From contig JAYKYS010000001.1 in NCBI GenBank assembly GCA_036924285.1, forward strand, positions 37,137,501-37,201,500: DNA of 64,000 nt, in the 5' to 3' direction. Of this stretch, positions 34,054 through 45,849 are shown in pieces (position 1 is the stretch's first letter; each line of letters starts with the position of its first letter). Position numbers and translations under genes: made by a program. The stretch is from Asterella californica. Lineage: Eukaryota > Streptophyta > Marchantiopsida > Marchantiales > Aytoniaceae. Under the pieces are notes generated by a model that ran no database searches, was not told the origin of the DNA, and saw nothing but the letters and a program-made list of their open reading frames with translations.

Positions 34054-35169
34054 AGTTACTTATTTGTCGTTATGTACTAAACCCAAACAGATACGTGTTT
34101 CTTACTAAAAATAGATACATTGGCTATTTATTTTAGGGGCGATAGGCGACCTTCGAGCTTATGATAGCGGCGCTTAGCCTCCCTTCGCGGCGTTGGTTGC
34201 TTTGCCCGTTGGTTATTCATTGCGTCGCGTGTCTTCCTAAAGCCCAAAGTTAAACCCTGCTTGTTTAATAACGAAACATGTGGAATACTATAACTATTCG
34301 TTTAAGATGTCATTCGGTTACAGACAGGCTTTGGATCTTAAACTTGTTTTCTGTAAGACCGGTTTTGCAACTAAACGGGTTTGAGATTAAAAGCTAACGG
34401 GTTACTGTGCACTCAACATACAAGTACCCAGCGCCTTTGCTTAAGAACACTTTTGTTTTGAAACGAAACACATTTTGACTTATCAGACGGCTAACGGCTA
34501 AATCTGTTTTTCTCCCATCTGAGCACGCCGTCCGTGGTAGGATTACTGTAATCTCGGGTTCACAATGTAATCATCAGAATAGAAATCGTGTATCTCAACC
34601 TTTGACCTTTGGTATGGAAAACTTACACGTTGACTAACTCGAAATTCTGCTTACTCCACTCCATGACTGATTAACCGATAATTCAAAACTCTAAGCTCAT
34701 GCGGTCAGGGGCTCGTTCCTTCTTCTCAATAATCGACATATCCCCAAATTCAAGAAACGGTAAGGCTTGCTAGTAACAACTCAAATACTAGATTCCAATG
34801 GCACAAGAGATTATACTCGGAACTATTTAGGTAGACCAACAACTACAGCACAAAGATGTCAGGTCTGTCTACTGAACGGGCCAGACGTCTTCTGAGCTTA
34901 AGACTTCTACGTCACAACAGTGGTCGAAAAATGAGTGCGTAGTGGGTAATTCGAAGCAGGTAGCTTCTTCCCTTCTGTAGGAGTTTGAACTTTCAGAGAG
35001 GCATAATAGATTATATTAACACACCCCAATCATGTGGGGAAGAGAAACAGAAAGCATCTCCCTGATTTAAAGAATGAGCCATACTAGAATCTAGGAGGGG
35101 CCGGTTGATAATTTACAATGTCGTTACGCCGTCCCCGATAGATTGAATCCTTGAGACTGTACACTTCAC
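34054..35169. other. Intergenic region before the seven-helix gene
   Basis: Less AT-rich than the flanking transposons, without a supported gene. A 3' UTR of the minus-strand gene ending at 35170 probably occupies the right part. No repeats were noticed. Confidence 0.4.
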
Positions 35170-37070
35170 TCATTCGAGAAGCTTGGTGCATGTGGCAACT
35201 CCCAAGGCTGCTGCCAAATGCCATGCAGCGTGAATGTACGGAGTGTTAGGCAGTACGTCATCAGCAACAAAGAGCGCAGTACCAACAACCGACGACAAGG
35301 TGTGTAGACCGTGCGCTCTTCTCAGCTTTGGTTCAGTTTGTGCTCTTCTCGCAAATGTAGCCTGCAGCAGTGAAACGGTAAAATTTTCAAAACCTCAGAA
35401 ACCACTTGAAAACAATTACGCGAATTAAGCAACAAATGTAGATCAAATCGAGATCCTTAAAAGACTCCTCAAGTTAAGAAACAGAGACTACTAACCTCCA
35501 TCAATCCCGTGTGCAGGACAGTGACCAACATTGGCTGAATAGGGATGAACATAGCTGATGCCAGGATTAAAGCCCTGGGGTTGTCGTCCCTTAAAGCAGA
35601 CGTCAGACACTGCGCAAGATATACCAACATTTCTCAATAATGGATCCTGGCCTATCCAGCTTCGACTTTAAGTAGCCAACACTTCAAGCAAACTGAGCTA
35701 TCAGATCCACGAACGTGTCAATTACTTAGCACATTAGTCCAGAATTCTCCCAGACTTGCCCAGTTAGGTGCCAAACAATTTACACTAACGCCACGAAGGA
35801 GACTCACGCAGAATTTTCCAAGAGTTATAGAATCTATACCAGAGCTGCTGTGGCAATCATAGCATAATCACCAAATCTGAAAAGCTTGCGAGCTTGCCCT
35901 CTAGATGTATGGTAAAAACAGGATGCCATGCCAACTCCTATCAAGGAGTTTGCATACAGTCTGGCACCCGGTTTCTTCCTGCAGCAAGACACAACAAGTC
36001 GACAAAAACGGACTGGCGTTTCATTTCCTCGTGCATCAAGGACAGCTCAACACGATTTATGACAATCAGACCATCGCATCAGCTGCTCAAGTGACCTAAA
36101 CTGCATCAGTTCAACCTGGATAAACCATCAAAACACCAAATACGGCAAGCTTGTGCTTCTCACGGAACCAGATCTTAGAAACTTACCTTGGGGCCTGAAG
36201 TCCAATAGCAACAAACGGTAAGGACGTTACGACATTCACGAGCGTCTCGAGTACGTTACGATCACCTGTCGCAGATGATCAATTGGAAGGATCAGAAGAG
36301 AAGTACCGAGCATTTCGTCGGAACGTTGTAGGTATATCCATAAAGTCCAAGCAGAACTACGTTGCTATATATTTCTTCAGACGACGGTCTCAATTCTCAA
36401 ACGACCCTATCTCAACCACGCCTCCGTTTGACCAGCTAACCTGCAGAATATAAGGTGTTGATGGCAGGCGCTGAAGTATAAACTACAAGATCGTTTTGTA
36501 AGTGTTCCACACATCTTCTTTTCATCAGGAAAGCTATCCAAGGATAGTGGAGAAGCCAAGACAGTTACCATTATGTTCGCACTCAAGAACCTTGAACCAA
36601 GCGGGCCGTGACTCCCATACAGTTTTCCATATAGGCTGCTCTTGCTCTCCAAGAACTAGCTGATTTTCTTTGACGTATATAGACCTGAACAAGACATGAC
36701 ATAACATTCAAGTTCCAAACGCCGAAACCCTCGGTTATCACACCAAGCACAAGCAGACCTAGTGGACACAGCATCCGGGTGCAAGAAGTCAACGTACAAT
36801 ACGGAGAGTATTACCATCACAAAGGACACAAACAGAGGAAGCACGCTCAATAAATACTCACGGGCTTCTAAGATGCATTCCATAACTTCCACAATGCGAT
36901 CTTGCAGCCCCTTCCTCCTCGGATGTTACGTCCACTTTGCTTGCGTGCACCAACTGAACGCCTTGAAGCTCTCTAAACAACTTTGCTGGACTTGGTTGCT
37001 GTCCAAAAATCATCGTGTCCTTGTAGTCAAATCCTTCCTTGTTCGCAGACAAAGGCAAGAATCGGAAATC
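35170..37070 (-). CDS. Multi-pass membrane protein with CREST-superfamily signature (5' end unresolved)
   Basis: Six exons join in frame with GT-AG borders: 37070-36862, 36684-36569, 36265-36187, 35978-35840, 35609-35496 and 35361-35170. They give 282 residues plus stop. Residues ~1-105 are soluble-looking. From ~112 come about six or seven hydrophobic helices, for example LVNVVTSLPFVAIGL, ALILASAMFIPIQPMLVTV and LSSVVGTALFVA. The helices carry S154-CFY-H158, D172 (FGDYAM) and H263-AAW-H267. The SxxxH, D and HxxxH arrangement is the metal-binding pattern of the CREST superfamily (alkaline ceramidases, PAQR receptors, Per1, SID-1, TMEM8), which act as membrane-embedded lipid hydrolases or receptors. 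Nearest subfamily and substrate are not determined. The true start lies upstream, or at Met20 of this model. Confidence 0.75.
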
Positions 37071-38640
37071 CTGTAATTATAACTATTTGTGGTCCAGGAC
37101 AGATTTCATGTCATCACCACTAGGTAGAAGATGTATGCCAAGACGACAGTTATCGATGCCCCTTTACACCAGATTCCGGGACACTCAAAGGCTACAGTTA
37201 TCACCAGATTGAGATGTAATCTCCATCACCGTATTCACCGGCTCCGCTTCTCAATTAAAACAACTGTGAGTAAGGTAACTGGTTTTAATTTGTGCCAGAC
37301 TGACATTATATAGACCTCATGCCCCACTCAAACGTCGGGCTCATGCTGAGAAAATCGTACTGCCAAGAGCGTCCAGCACCTGGAAAGACAGAAGTTGCAA
37401 CAGTGTCAGGAATCTATCTCAGTTAACCTGCTTCACACGCGGACAGAGAGGTCAACTAACTTGTAAAACTGTCATCACCGCCGGAGCGAGCACTAAAATT
37501 CTCGCGCTGGTATCACGAGCGGACAAGGCCTGAGTTCCACAAATAATGTGGAGTGAGAACACCACATTGCCTCAATAGCTTTACAGAGCTCAAGTAACTG
37601 CCATGAGCTCTGACAACATGTTTTCAAGGTCCAAGCCTACGTTACATGTAATAGCCCCTTATTTTCACCAAGAAAGAAAGGAAGACAGAGACGTCGAGAA
37701 TGCAAAGAGTCTGAAATTTTAAGCCACGAACCGGCAATCCGGAGACCTGCGTCAATGATCTAGGGCTTGTTACTCAAACTTTCTTCGAGTGAGTCACATG
37801 CCAATTAACATTAACCAGCGATCTCTTCAGTACAAGCAGGCTCGTCTTGGCGTCTCAAACATTTACTCCGCACAGGAAGCAAATTGCCTCGCCAAATGGT
37901 TCCGACAGACTGTCCAAGCACCAAGACGACTTCCGTACGAGTTGGATGTCAAGAACGTCCACGCATCTGCAAATCCTTGGATAGTCAGTCCCAGGAAAGT
38001 CTTGCATTTATCCATCTCTCTTTTACCACTTACACAGTTCCTACTCTCGGGTACCTCAATGCCGGTGACGCCCAGCTAGCGAGATCCAACAGCCAACGAG
38101 TGGGAAAAAACGGGAAGGAGGAAAGGAAAACAGTGTCAGCGCACTGTTGAGGAGCAGCACAAGGCCTCGACCAGGACTGACCTGCTTGAACACCAACAAA
38201 ATCAGTGCTCCGAACAGCCAAAGACAAGCGGTGCAAAAAGCTGATGTACAATGCGTGCCAGAATTTTCGACGACTAAAATTCAGTGTCGCGGAGATTTCG
38301 TCGGGAGGAAGAGAAAAACGAGCGCCGAGAGAAGTAAGCGTCGTCTCCTCCAATTCTTCGCACCTTCCTCCTCTCTCTCTCTCCCTCTCCCTCTCTCTCT
38401 CTTTCTCCCGTCTCCTTGTCTGCAGTTCTTCCTCCGTGGCCGGGAAAGGCCAGGGCCTTGGCTTCCTCTCATTCCTCCACAGCTGATTCTCCCCTCAGTT
38501 CCCGTCAACACGTCGACCAGCCTACAGGTCTAAGGCGGGTGTCTCGCAAACGCGCCAGGAATCCGAGTACGCCATACACCTCTACTGTAACCACGTTCCG
38601 TGGTAGCGAAGTGCAGACTACCTGTCAATAATGTCATATG
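37071..38640 (-). other. Probable 5' exons, introns and promoter of the seven-helix gene
   Basis: GC content stays gene-like, and several splice-like borders are visible on the minus strand. Examples are TTTCCAG before GTGCTGGACGCTC near 37377, and CTCAG before an open ALSARDTSARIL stretch near 37530. I could not chain them in phase to the exon at 37070. A CT-rich tract at 38366-38407 (GA-rich on the gene strand) resembles a plant 5' leader. Confidence 0.4.
38366..38407. repeat. CT-rich low-complexity tract
   Basis: An almost pure CT run with TCC interruptions, GA-rich on the minus strand. In plants such tracts are common in 5' leaders and core promoters, which suits a position upstream of the seven-helix gene. 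Confidence 0.8.
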
Positions 38641-40317
38641 AGGGCTCGCCTGACGGTTAACGTGGTTTCTCATCCCCTTGGAACATGGTTCGATTTGACA
38701 CACATTGAACCATGTTTACATTTTGTTTCTTTTCTTCTTCCATTTCCATTTTTCAATTTTTTTTAGCATGACCCTATTTTGTAGTGGTACTTTGTACATA
38801 TTATATATTCGTCACATCACTTTCACTTAAGAGACTGAGCTCTCATTTACGGAAAAAAATCTTGTTTCAAACCGTTCTGGTGGTAAGGGAACTAGAAACA
38901 ATAACAAAGCTAGAAAAAGTGATCGATCTTGATGAAGACATAAACTTTTCAAATAACCTACATAAGTTTGGGTATTTTCTTCTTGAGAGATAATATTATG
39001 ATAAGGAAAGTGTGTTTTCGTACTTAGTAAATAAAATCGGTGATATGTGTGTATTACAACTCGATCCAGTGAGTTAGCGCAGTACCATAAATCCGTTAGT
39101 TCGCATAAGTCGGAATTTAATTTACTGATTATTTTTTAGTCTAAAGTGCATTTTTGTTGTATTCTCAGGTAACCAGAGTATGCCTTCTGTTCAAAGCAAG
39201 TCAAGAACCCCAGTTTTCCTGAGGGAAGTTATTTGTAACTACGGTAGTATACTAGATACATAATTTACCGTGGTATTAACGTAACACGCATCCAACAGAA
39301 ACTTAAAACTGCAGACTCTGACATGTACCTCATAATATGCATGTTAGATATTTTTGGATCCGATAATGTTTTGTTATCGGGAAAAGATAAATGTTAGGTG
39401 GAAATTCTGTATTAAACTCTAATGAAAGTTTTTATCTATTTGTAATAGGTTTGCATATTTACCTCCTCCAATAAAAGTGAGATATGCAAAGAGGACGCCT
39501 AATAGAAAGGTTAAAATGTGGTGTTTCTAACATGGTCACCAATATATATTTTCTCTATATCCTCTCTCTCTAAATATATCTATTTCTCTGTTCTCAATAC
39601 AAGACTTCAAAGATTAAACTATAGGAGTGTATGCTGTGACCTGTCTCAAACAGCTTGAAACTGTGGACCCATCTTTAACTAGTATGTGAAGGAACAACCG
39701 CCCATTCAGGCCAACGAACCGAGTACGCACAGATCACACATCCTGGGCAACAGTGTTCACAGTTCACCCACGTCAACCAACCGAGTTGACGGCACCGAAC
39801 CAGAAAACGGAAAGCAGAGAATCAAGGCCGCATACTCAAATTCCCCTTGCCGTCTTCCGCCAAACTTCCTCCATCCGCCTACTTCGCCGAGATTACTGTA
39901 GCCTTTGAAAATGGAATCCTTTCCTTCTTGATTATTGGTCCCATCAACTTTTGTTCTTATTACTGGACCTTTTATCAGTTCCTTTACAGAACAAAATCAA
40001 CCAGAGTGTATAATTATCTACTGTAGCTTACCATAAAGCGTCTGGAAACAGAACGATCGTATCACTAGTCGCGTCACGTTTTTCCACCAGAGCATGGTCT
40101 ACACCAGACCCTAGTTTGCCCTTTCCGGCACCAAAATCTTTGTCGGTATTTAGCGACAAAAGATTGTACACATTTTTTTGAGAGCAGAGGTAAAAGAAGA
40201 GAACACTGAAGGTACAAAAGTATTGGTTGTCTTTTTCCACTTACTATATATCTGGTTTCTTTGACGGGTGCAGTCACACCTTGCATATGTTCGTAGGAGA
40301 GAACATTTTTGGGCAGT
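38641..40317. other. AT-rich intergenic region
   Basis: No supported gene. It contains an isolated hairpin of the dispersed family at 39450-39490 (arms TTTGCATAT and ATATGCAAA around ACCTCCTCC). Short frames near 39686-39901 and 40028-40240 are unremarkable. Confidence 0.4.
39450..39490. repeat. Hairpin repeat, TTTGCATAT type
   Basis: Perfect 9-bp arms (39450-39458 and 39482-39490) enclose TTACCTCCTCCA. The same stem sequence, TGCATATT followed by ACCTCTTCC, occurs at 42930-42968 and 43592-43638. Confidence 0.65.
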
Positions 40318-40860
40318 ATGGAATGTAATATTAGAGAATATCCTGCCCCACGGCATTGTACAAATAGAAAAAAAAGGACAAAAATTTTAAAAATACCACC
40401 GCGAAAGGCTCCATGGCCTTGTATAGTGAAAAAAAGAAGTATAATGTAAATTTAAATACAAGTCTTAAGAAGTGCAGTGGAAAGACGGATGTACAGGGGA
40501 AAGGCGGATGTACAGGGGAAAAACAAATATCAAGACTTGGTTAAAGGATAAATTAAAAAATCTAAATTTATATATCTAAAATTAAATGACTATATTTACA
40601 AAGTTTATTTTAAACATGTCTTAGGGTCATGAAACACATGGCCTCCCGAAAGCAAGAGAACCCATAAGTGAAGCGACTGTACCAGGAACTAACCGACTAT
40701 AAGTCTCATTCTTTTTACGGATGAGGTCTATACTTGAAGCATTATTTAGGAGCTAACCCTTCCTAACAGGAGGATTAGCTCATAAATAACATCTCATGTA
40801 CACTTTAGAAGTGTACACTTTAGAAGTGTACATGAGGTGAATATACAGCCTCATGTACAT
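40318..40860 (+). repeat. Dispersed hairpin-repeat family, copy B
   Basis: It starts with GGAATGTAATATTAGAGAAT and GAATATCCTGCCCCACGG, followed by CATTGTAC. A second CCATGGCCTTGTATAGTGAA box lies at 40411. The body is AT-rich, then ACACATGGCCTCC and ACCCATAAGTGA near 40660. The first large hairpin (40742-40789, core CTAACCCTTCC) is followed at 40793-40838 by an internally duplicated CATGTACACTT / AAGTGTACATG hairpin, and the copy ends GGTGAATATA. It aligns over its whole length with the inverted copy at 57572-58055. A duplicated GGAAAGGCGGATGTACAGG-like word lies at 40481-40518. No ORF. Confidence 0.75.
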
Positions 40861-41313
40861 ATGCATAGCAACTTCCGTTTCGGGAAACGGCGGGAAGAAG
40901 ACAAGTGGGGTAGGAGGGGAAAAAATTATACAATTTGGTTGGTTGGAGACGGGTGAGAGATGACTATTTCAGAACATATTTAAATAAAAGATTTACTACG
41001 TATTGCTATCAGGAGATAATAATATGTATAACAGGGTACATATTGAAAGCGAAAGGAAGCATGTCGGATCTTACAACAAACTAAATATGTAAATAACTTA
41101 AAAGTCGTTTAGAACAGAATGAGAATAAAGTTAAAAATAAAATGTCTAAATTTATAAAATATCCAAAAATAAAATATCTAAAAATAATTCTCTGTTACTA
41201 ACAGCATTACACATGTTACAAAGAAAAAAAAACCATACGTACAAAACCTACAAACACTCTCATGTCACCATAAAAAAGTCAATCGAGGAGTCATCAATTA
41301 CATTTAAATATCT

Positions 41314-41363
41314 TTAATTTATAGCCTAACCCCTCCACGAGGAAGGGTTAGGACATAAATTAA
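41314..41363. repeat. Hairpin repeat, CTAACCC type
   Basis: Arms 41314-41336 and 41341-41363 pair almost completely (TTAATTTATAGCCTAACCCC and partner) around a four-base loop. A segment GGAATGTAATATTAGAGATT follows at 41394, equal to the start of copy B, so a truncated copy adjoins this hairpin. Confidence 0.75.
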
Positions 41364-41822
41364 TGAGTATGTATATTCCTCCTCTTCCGAACTTGGAATG
41401 TAATATTAGAGATTATGCGTAGAAGTCATCGTTCTGACCGGGGAAGAAAAATGTCAAGCGGGGGGTGCGGTTGGTTTTCGGTTGGTGGGCTGCGAGTAGG
41501 GAGGGGTTAGATCATGGGGTGCGGCTGGTTTTCAAATTGGACGGCCGTTGGCATGAAAGCGTTAAAACATATCGGCGGGGTGCCATGCCATCGTACCAAT
41601 ATACCGTTTAACGATACAATGTCTATATTAGTATATAGACATTGACTATACTTATATTATCAACATGCTGAAGTTAGTATAACGGTTGTGTGTCTCGTTT
41701 GAAAACCGGACGTCGTTAGCTCGAAACCAGGATCAGAAAGAAGAGTGGACACTTTCATTAAGTCTTAGATGAATAAATAATCTTTAAACTCTCGTTCTGA
41801 GATAAAAAAGAACATGACTGAT

Positions 41823-41966
41823 TCTGTCTCAGACAAAAGAATTGTCTTTGTAAATTAATCATCACTATATCACTCCACGAAGAGTTCAGATTGGTCTGTC
41901 TCAGACAAAAGAGGTGTCTTTGTAAATTAATCATCACTATATCACTCCACGAAGAGTCCAGATTGG
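41823..41966. repeat. Tandem duplication, exact 72-bp period
   Basis: Two units (41823-41894 and 41895-41966) differ at about three positions. Each contains TCTGTCTCAGACAAAAGA and ATCACTCCACGAAGAGT. The similarity implies a fairly recent duplication. No gene is nearby. Confidence 0.9.
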
Positions 41967-42929
41967 TTAGACAAGTCAAAATATTTCATCTGGAAAAGTG
42001 ATAACATTCTAATACATAGAATGAACCGAGAAGTGGTGATTATGCGTAGAAGTGAGAATACGATTGGTTATCCTAATGAAGCATGCAAAATCACTCACTC
42101 TATTCTCATATATTTTCTCTTCAAGGCAATATTTTTGTTGATTTATTGTTATTTTAAAACATGTTAGTAAATTACCAAAAATTAATATTTATTCCGTGTC
42201 AACATCCCGTTTTGAGTTTACGCTTTTCGCGAATGTGAATGTTGGGTTACGTGTAGATCTGCCTGTAACTCTTGGTTCGTCTATCATTCAGTATTAAAAA
42301 GAAATTTAATATTTTGATTTAGTGTAAAATTTATGTGAAATTGCTTTTATATTTTTTCGATTAACAAAAAAAGAACAAAAATCCCCACAATGTTTGCGTG
42401 CTTCATAGACAGATTAGGGGAATTTACAAAATATGCATATCGACTCTCCGAAAATGTATATTTTTTTCTGGAAGGAATATGGCAGTTGACATACTAAAAA
42501 GGAAACACAGCCCGCTTCAACTGATTTGTACCGTATTACGGCCCCTGTTTTCTTTTACATATTCTTACTTCAATGAACTTGAGATGCATATTTCCTTTAA
42601 CAGAATATTTTGCTTTATTATGTCAAACAGTGACTAATTTGACATAATAATTAGTTATGTCAAACGGTGACTACGTTGTTACAATATAACCACTAGCGGC
42701 AGTATTACATTCAGATTTGATGGACAGGTAGCAGAGTGCAATAAAGCCATCAGAATGAGAGTAGAGCATTGGTAGATGAATTTTCACAACAGTCAAAACA
42801 AGTTCATAAATAAATATAATAGAGTGTAAAATCGCCACCAAGTTGATAAATACACAGAAATCTTCTTCTGCCATTGACAAACTACAAGCAGAATTCCTGC
42901 ATATTTATCTCTTCCATCTAAATACTTCT
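41967..42929. other. AT-rich intergenic region
   Basis: No supported gene. Near 42627-42671 the string GTCAAACAGTGACTA is followed by a near copy, GTCAAACGGTGACTA, separated by TTTGACATAATAATTAGTT, which forms a small mixed direct and inverted repeat. Confidence 0.35.
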
Positions 42930-43020
42930 TTGCATATTCACCTCTTCCAAGTTCAGAAGAATATGCAAGAGTAGTATTTAATTTATTATCTAACCTTTTT
43001 GACGAAAAGATTAGGTGATA
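42930..43020. repeat. Double-hairpin repeat
   Basis: A TTGCATATTC / GAATATGCAA hairpin (42930-42939, 42959-42968) with CACCTCTTCC in the loop side is followed by a TATCTAACCTTTT / AAAAGATTAGGTGATA hairpin at 42986-43020. The order equals the pair at 43592-43689. Confidence 0.7.
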
Positions 43021-43109
43021 GGACAGTCACCCGCACTTATAGCTGAAGAATTTATCTTCAGCTAAAAAAAGAAAATTCTTTAGAGGATGCAGATAGAGCA
43101 ACTAAAAAA

Positions 43110-43345
43110 TCATTCATGGAGTGGGTAAACATATCCAATAAAAAGCTTGTTGTCATAGAGTTATTTCGAGAGTTTGAGAGACAATTCCTTCAGTTATCTC
43201 GGATGAAGAAGCTCACATTATAGAACGACAAAGTGAAGTTATTTTTGCAAGCAGCTAACAATGAGTTACACAGAGAGATGGAGCTGCTTCTCCACCGGAA
43301 AAAGGATGGAATATAATTGACTCATAGTTGATTGGAGAAAGATCT
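43110..43345 (+). pseudogene. Short decayed Gag-like fragment
   Basis: The plus strand reads MEWVNISNKKLVVIELFREF, then a helical KVKLFLQAANNELHREMEL, interrupted by TAG and TAA stops. The helical, Leu/Glu-rich character and phrases such as FLQAANNEL recall Gag-like proteins of plant retroelements, but this is from memory and the fragment is short. Confidence 0.35.
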
Positions 43346-43591
43346 ATGAAGTAGTTGCATCTCACTTTCTTTATGGATTTTCTCCGAAAGATCTGGAATG
43401 TACTCTAGGGTTAACATATAATATTTATTATTATTTTAAAATATTAACTAATTTTTATAATACACTTTTATAATTTCCATTAACACCTCGACGGCATCCA
43501 CGCTATAGTGGTCGTCCAGTGACGTTTATAAATTATTTATTTCTTTCTTACATTTATCTTTTTACTTCGCTGGACCAAAGGTGCACTTTAT

Positions 43592-43689
43592 ATGCATATT
43601 TACCTCTTCCATCTAAATATATATGGAGGAATATGCACGGTGGTTTAATTTTCCACTTAACTCCTCCGACGAAAAGGGTTAGGTGTAAA
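43592..43689. repeat. Double-hairpin repeat
   Basis: TGCATATT (43593-43600) pairs with AATATGCA (43630-43637), with ACCTCTTCC and ATGGAGGA in the stem. It is followed by a CACTTAACTCCTCC / AAAGGGTTAGGTGT hairpin at 43651-43689. Sequence between this and the previous double hairpin is unrelated. Confidence 0.7.
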
Positions 43690-44452
43690 CTTGCAATAAA
43701 ATATTTACTTTGAGTGGGTAGACAGCTGGTTTTATGCCCTTGGAGTGCGGTTTCAAGTGCATTGTTTATAATTTTTCCTATTATTTCTAACATGCGTATT
43801 ATAACAATTATATGTGAAATTTATTTTCTCTTCAAATTAGTCTATTTCTCTATAAATTAGTCTCTTCAAATATAAATATCAGTTCAAATTCGTCTATATT
43901 TTAATTTAACATTTCTAAAATTATCATTAACTGTTCATGGGTCGAAATTTTATCTAACGTTGATCAGAAAAAATAAATATGACCCAATATGATACCAGCT
44001 AATGACCGTATCCGGACCAATTACACCCCCAGATTTTCCTTCCGCTCTTCACACTTGTCTTTTTCTTTCTTTACACTAGTCTTTTTCAGTTCAGGTTGTA
44101 TGCCTATCTGACTTTCTGCAGAAATTACTTGCAGCAGGACTTCGAAACTTGGTTCAGATGAAATAAAATTAAATGGAAATATTGACAAAAGAACAAACTA
44201 ACAGCATGAGACGAATGGTGTCGCCACCACATGGATATAAAACATTCCTGATAACTTCACATATCGGTTATGTTTGAGGGAGGAAGCGGGTAAATATACA
44301 TCCCCGACGAACTCTGGTAATTTTTGCTCGTTTATTGTTATCCAGAAAATATATAAGTATTAAATAAAAATATATAGTAAGAAAATTAAAAAATTAAAAA
44401 ATTTTACAAACATTATTTGTTAATCCATGCATGAAAACACGAAGAAAGTAAA

Positions 44453-44592
44453 AGAAAATCCATAAGTGATGGCTCGGCTCTCGCGCTTCAGAAAATACAA
44501 AATAAAAAACTATACACAATTACATTACGATTTAATGATGCGTTTAATTTATATCTAACCCTTCCGGCAGGAAAGGTTAGGTATAAATTAAA
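44453..44592 (+). repeat. Dispersed hairpin-repeat family, truncated copy D
   Basis: It contains the box AAATCCATAAGTGATGGC (44458, compare ACCCATAAGTGA in copies A and B) and, 80 bases later, the most perfect large hairpin of the family: 23-base arms at 44543-44565 and 44570-44592 (TTTAATTTATATCTAACCC and partner) around a four-base loop. Confidence 0.75.
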
Positions 44593-45840
44593 TGATTATT
44601 CATCCTCTTGATGGTAATGGTAAAGTGTTTACAAGTCCTAGTGGACGCTCATGAATAGGAGGATTTAGGAGGAAGTTTCATACACGTCTACTATAGTCCC
44701 TAAATTCTAACCATGTAATTGGACATTATTGAGTGTCAAAGCTAGAATTTTTGGAAGATATTTTTGGACTGCGATAAGTCTTACGGAAAAGAACGTCTAT
44801 AAGCAAAAAACGTTTTTTGCTGGCACCTCTGGAAGTGTTTACAGGAAAACGTCACAAAATCTTTTATTGATTTTTTATTTAAATTAATTATATATAATGA
44901 TACAAATAATTAATATTACAAATCACTATAATTTTTCATAAATATAAAATATATATTAACTCTAAATATAACTATAAAACGATCCAAGACTCTCTACAAA
45001 GCTATTCGTTGAGAAACTATTGACTCTTTCTTGCATGACATTAGAGAATTTTATGTTCCATCTTTGACACATTCTATCACAGCAGGATGACATACACTAC
45101 CTAATACACCACTTCAAGCAACTCTGTGCCAAAGTGGCCGGTAGCCAATTTGGCACTACCGTATCAAATGTAATCACTACGTCCGAGATTCAACTGTACC
45201 GTGAAGGAGAAGGTACTGTAGACAGTTAGGAGTCATAATCATTGGTTTTCTTTCATGCTCACGAGTCACAACCTGTTGTTCCTCACGGTGCAAGAGAGGT
45301 GGCTAGAGTGCGGCTGCGGGACGGGAGGGGAGAGAGAGGATGTAGGTTGAGAGAGGTAGAGTGTTTTGGGGTGGGTTACCGCATATTTCTTTTATATATA
45401 TATATATATTTTAGAAAATTTACGATTAGTGGAAAAATGAGTAGATATTAAATTTTTTAAGTTTTTTTAGAGTTACAAAGTCTTTATTTAAGATTTCTGG
45501 GAGATTTTTGAGGACTTTTTGAGTGCTTTGAGAGCTTTCTTGCTACGTTTAATGTTTTCTTTATCTCTAAAAGATTAAGGTTCTATATCTGTAGCATATT
45601 TTTTAGATGTTTTTATTATCGATATCATTTGGTTGGATATTATTTATTTTCTAGCTATGGGTACTCTCTCTTTCATGAGATCTAGATCTACTTGAGACAT
45701 ACCATGTCTGATATGTTGTTAGTTATTTACTCTGCAAGGGATAATGTCTCATGTGAGAAATGCACAAGAGCTATGACTTGACCACATGGGATGCCTAAAT
45801 TAGTTGAGAGCGGAGGTCTACACATGCGTTTATTGCGGCA
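44593..45840. other. AT-rich intergenic region
   Basis: No supported gene. A TA microsatellite lies near 45393-45411, and a purine-rich GAGAGGTGGCTAGAGTGCGG-like stretch lies near 45295-45360. Confidence 0.4.
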
Positions 45841-45849
45841 ATGTTAGCC

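Noticed and set aside
36656..36892. Hydrophobic minus-strand frame as an exon of the seven-helix gene
   Set aside because: It crosses a strong GTGAGT donor at 36861 and would place a stop in the next exon. The alternative frame splices in phase through all following exons.
38030..38353. 107-codon minus-strand frame as first exon of the seven-helix gene
   Set aside because: It starts on ATT, not ATG, and I could not connect it in phase to later exons.
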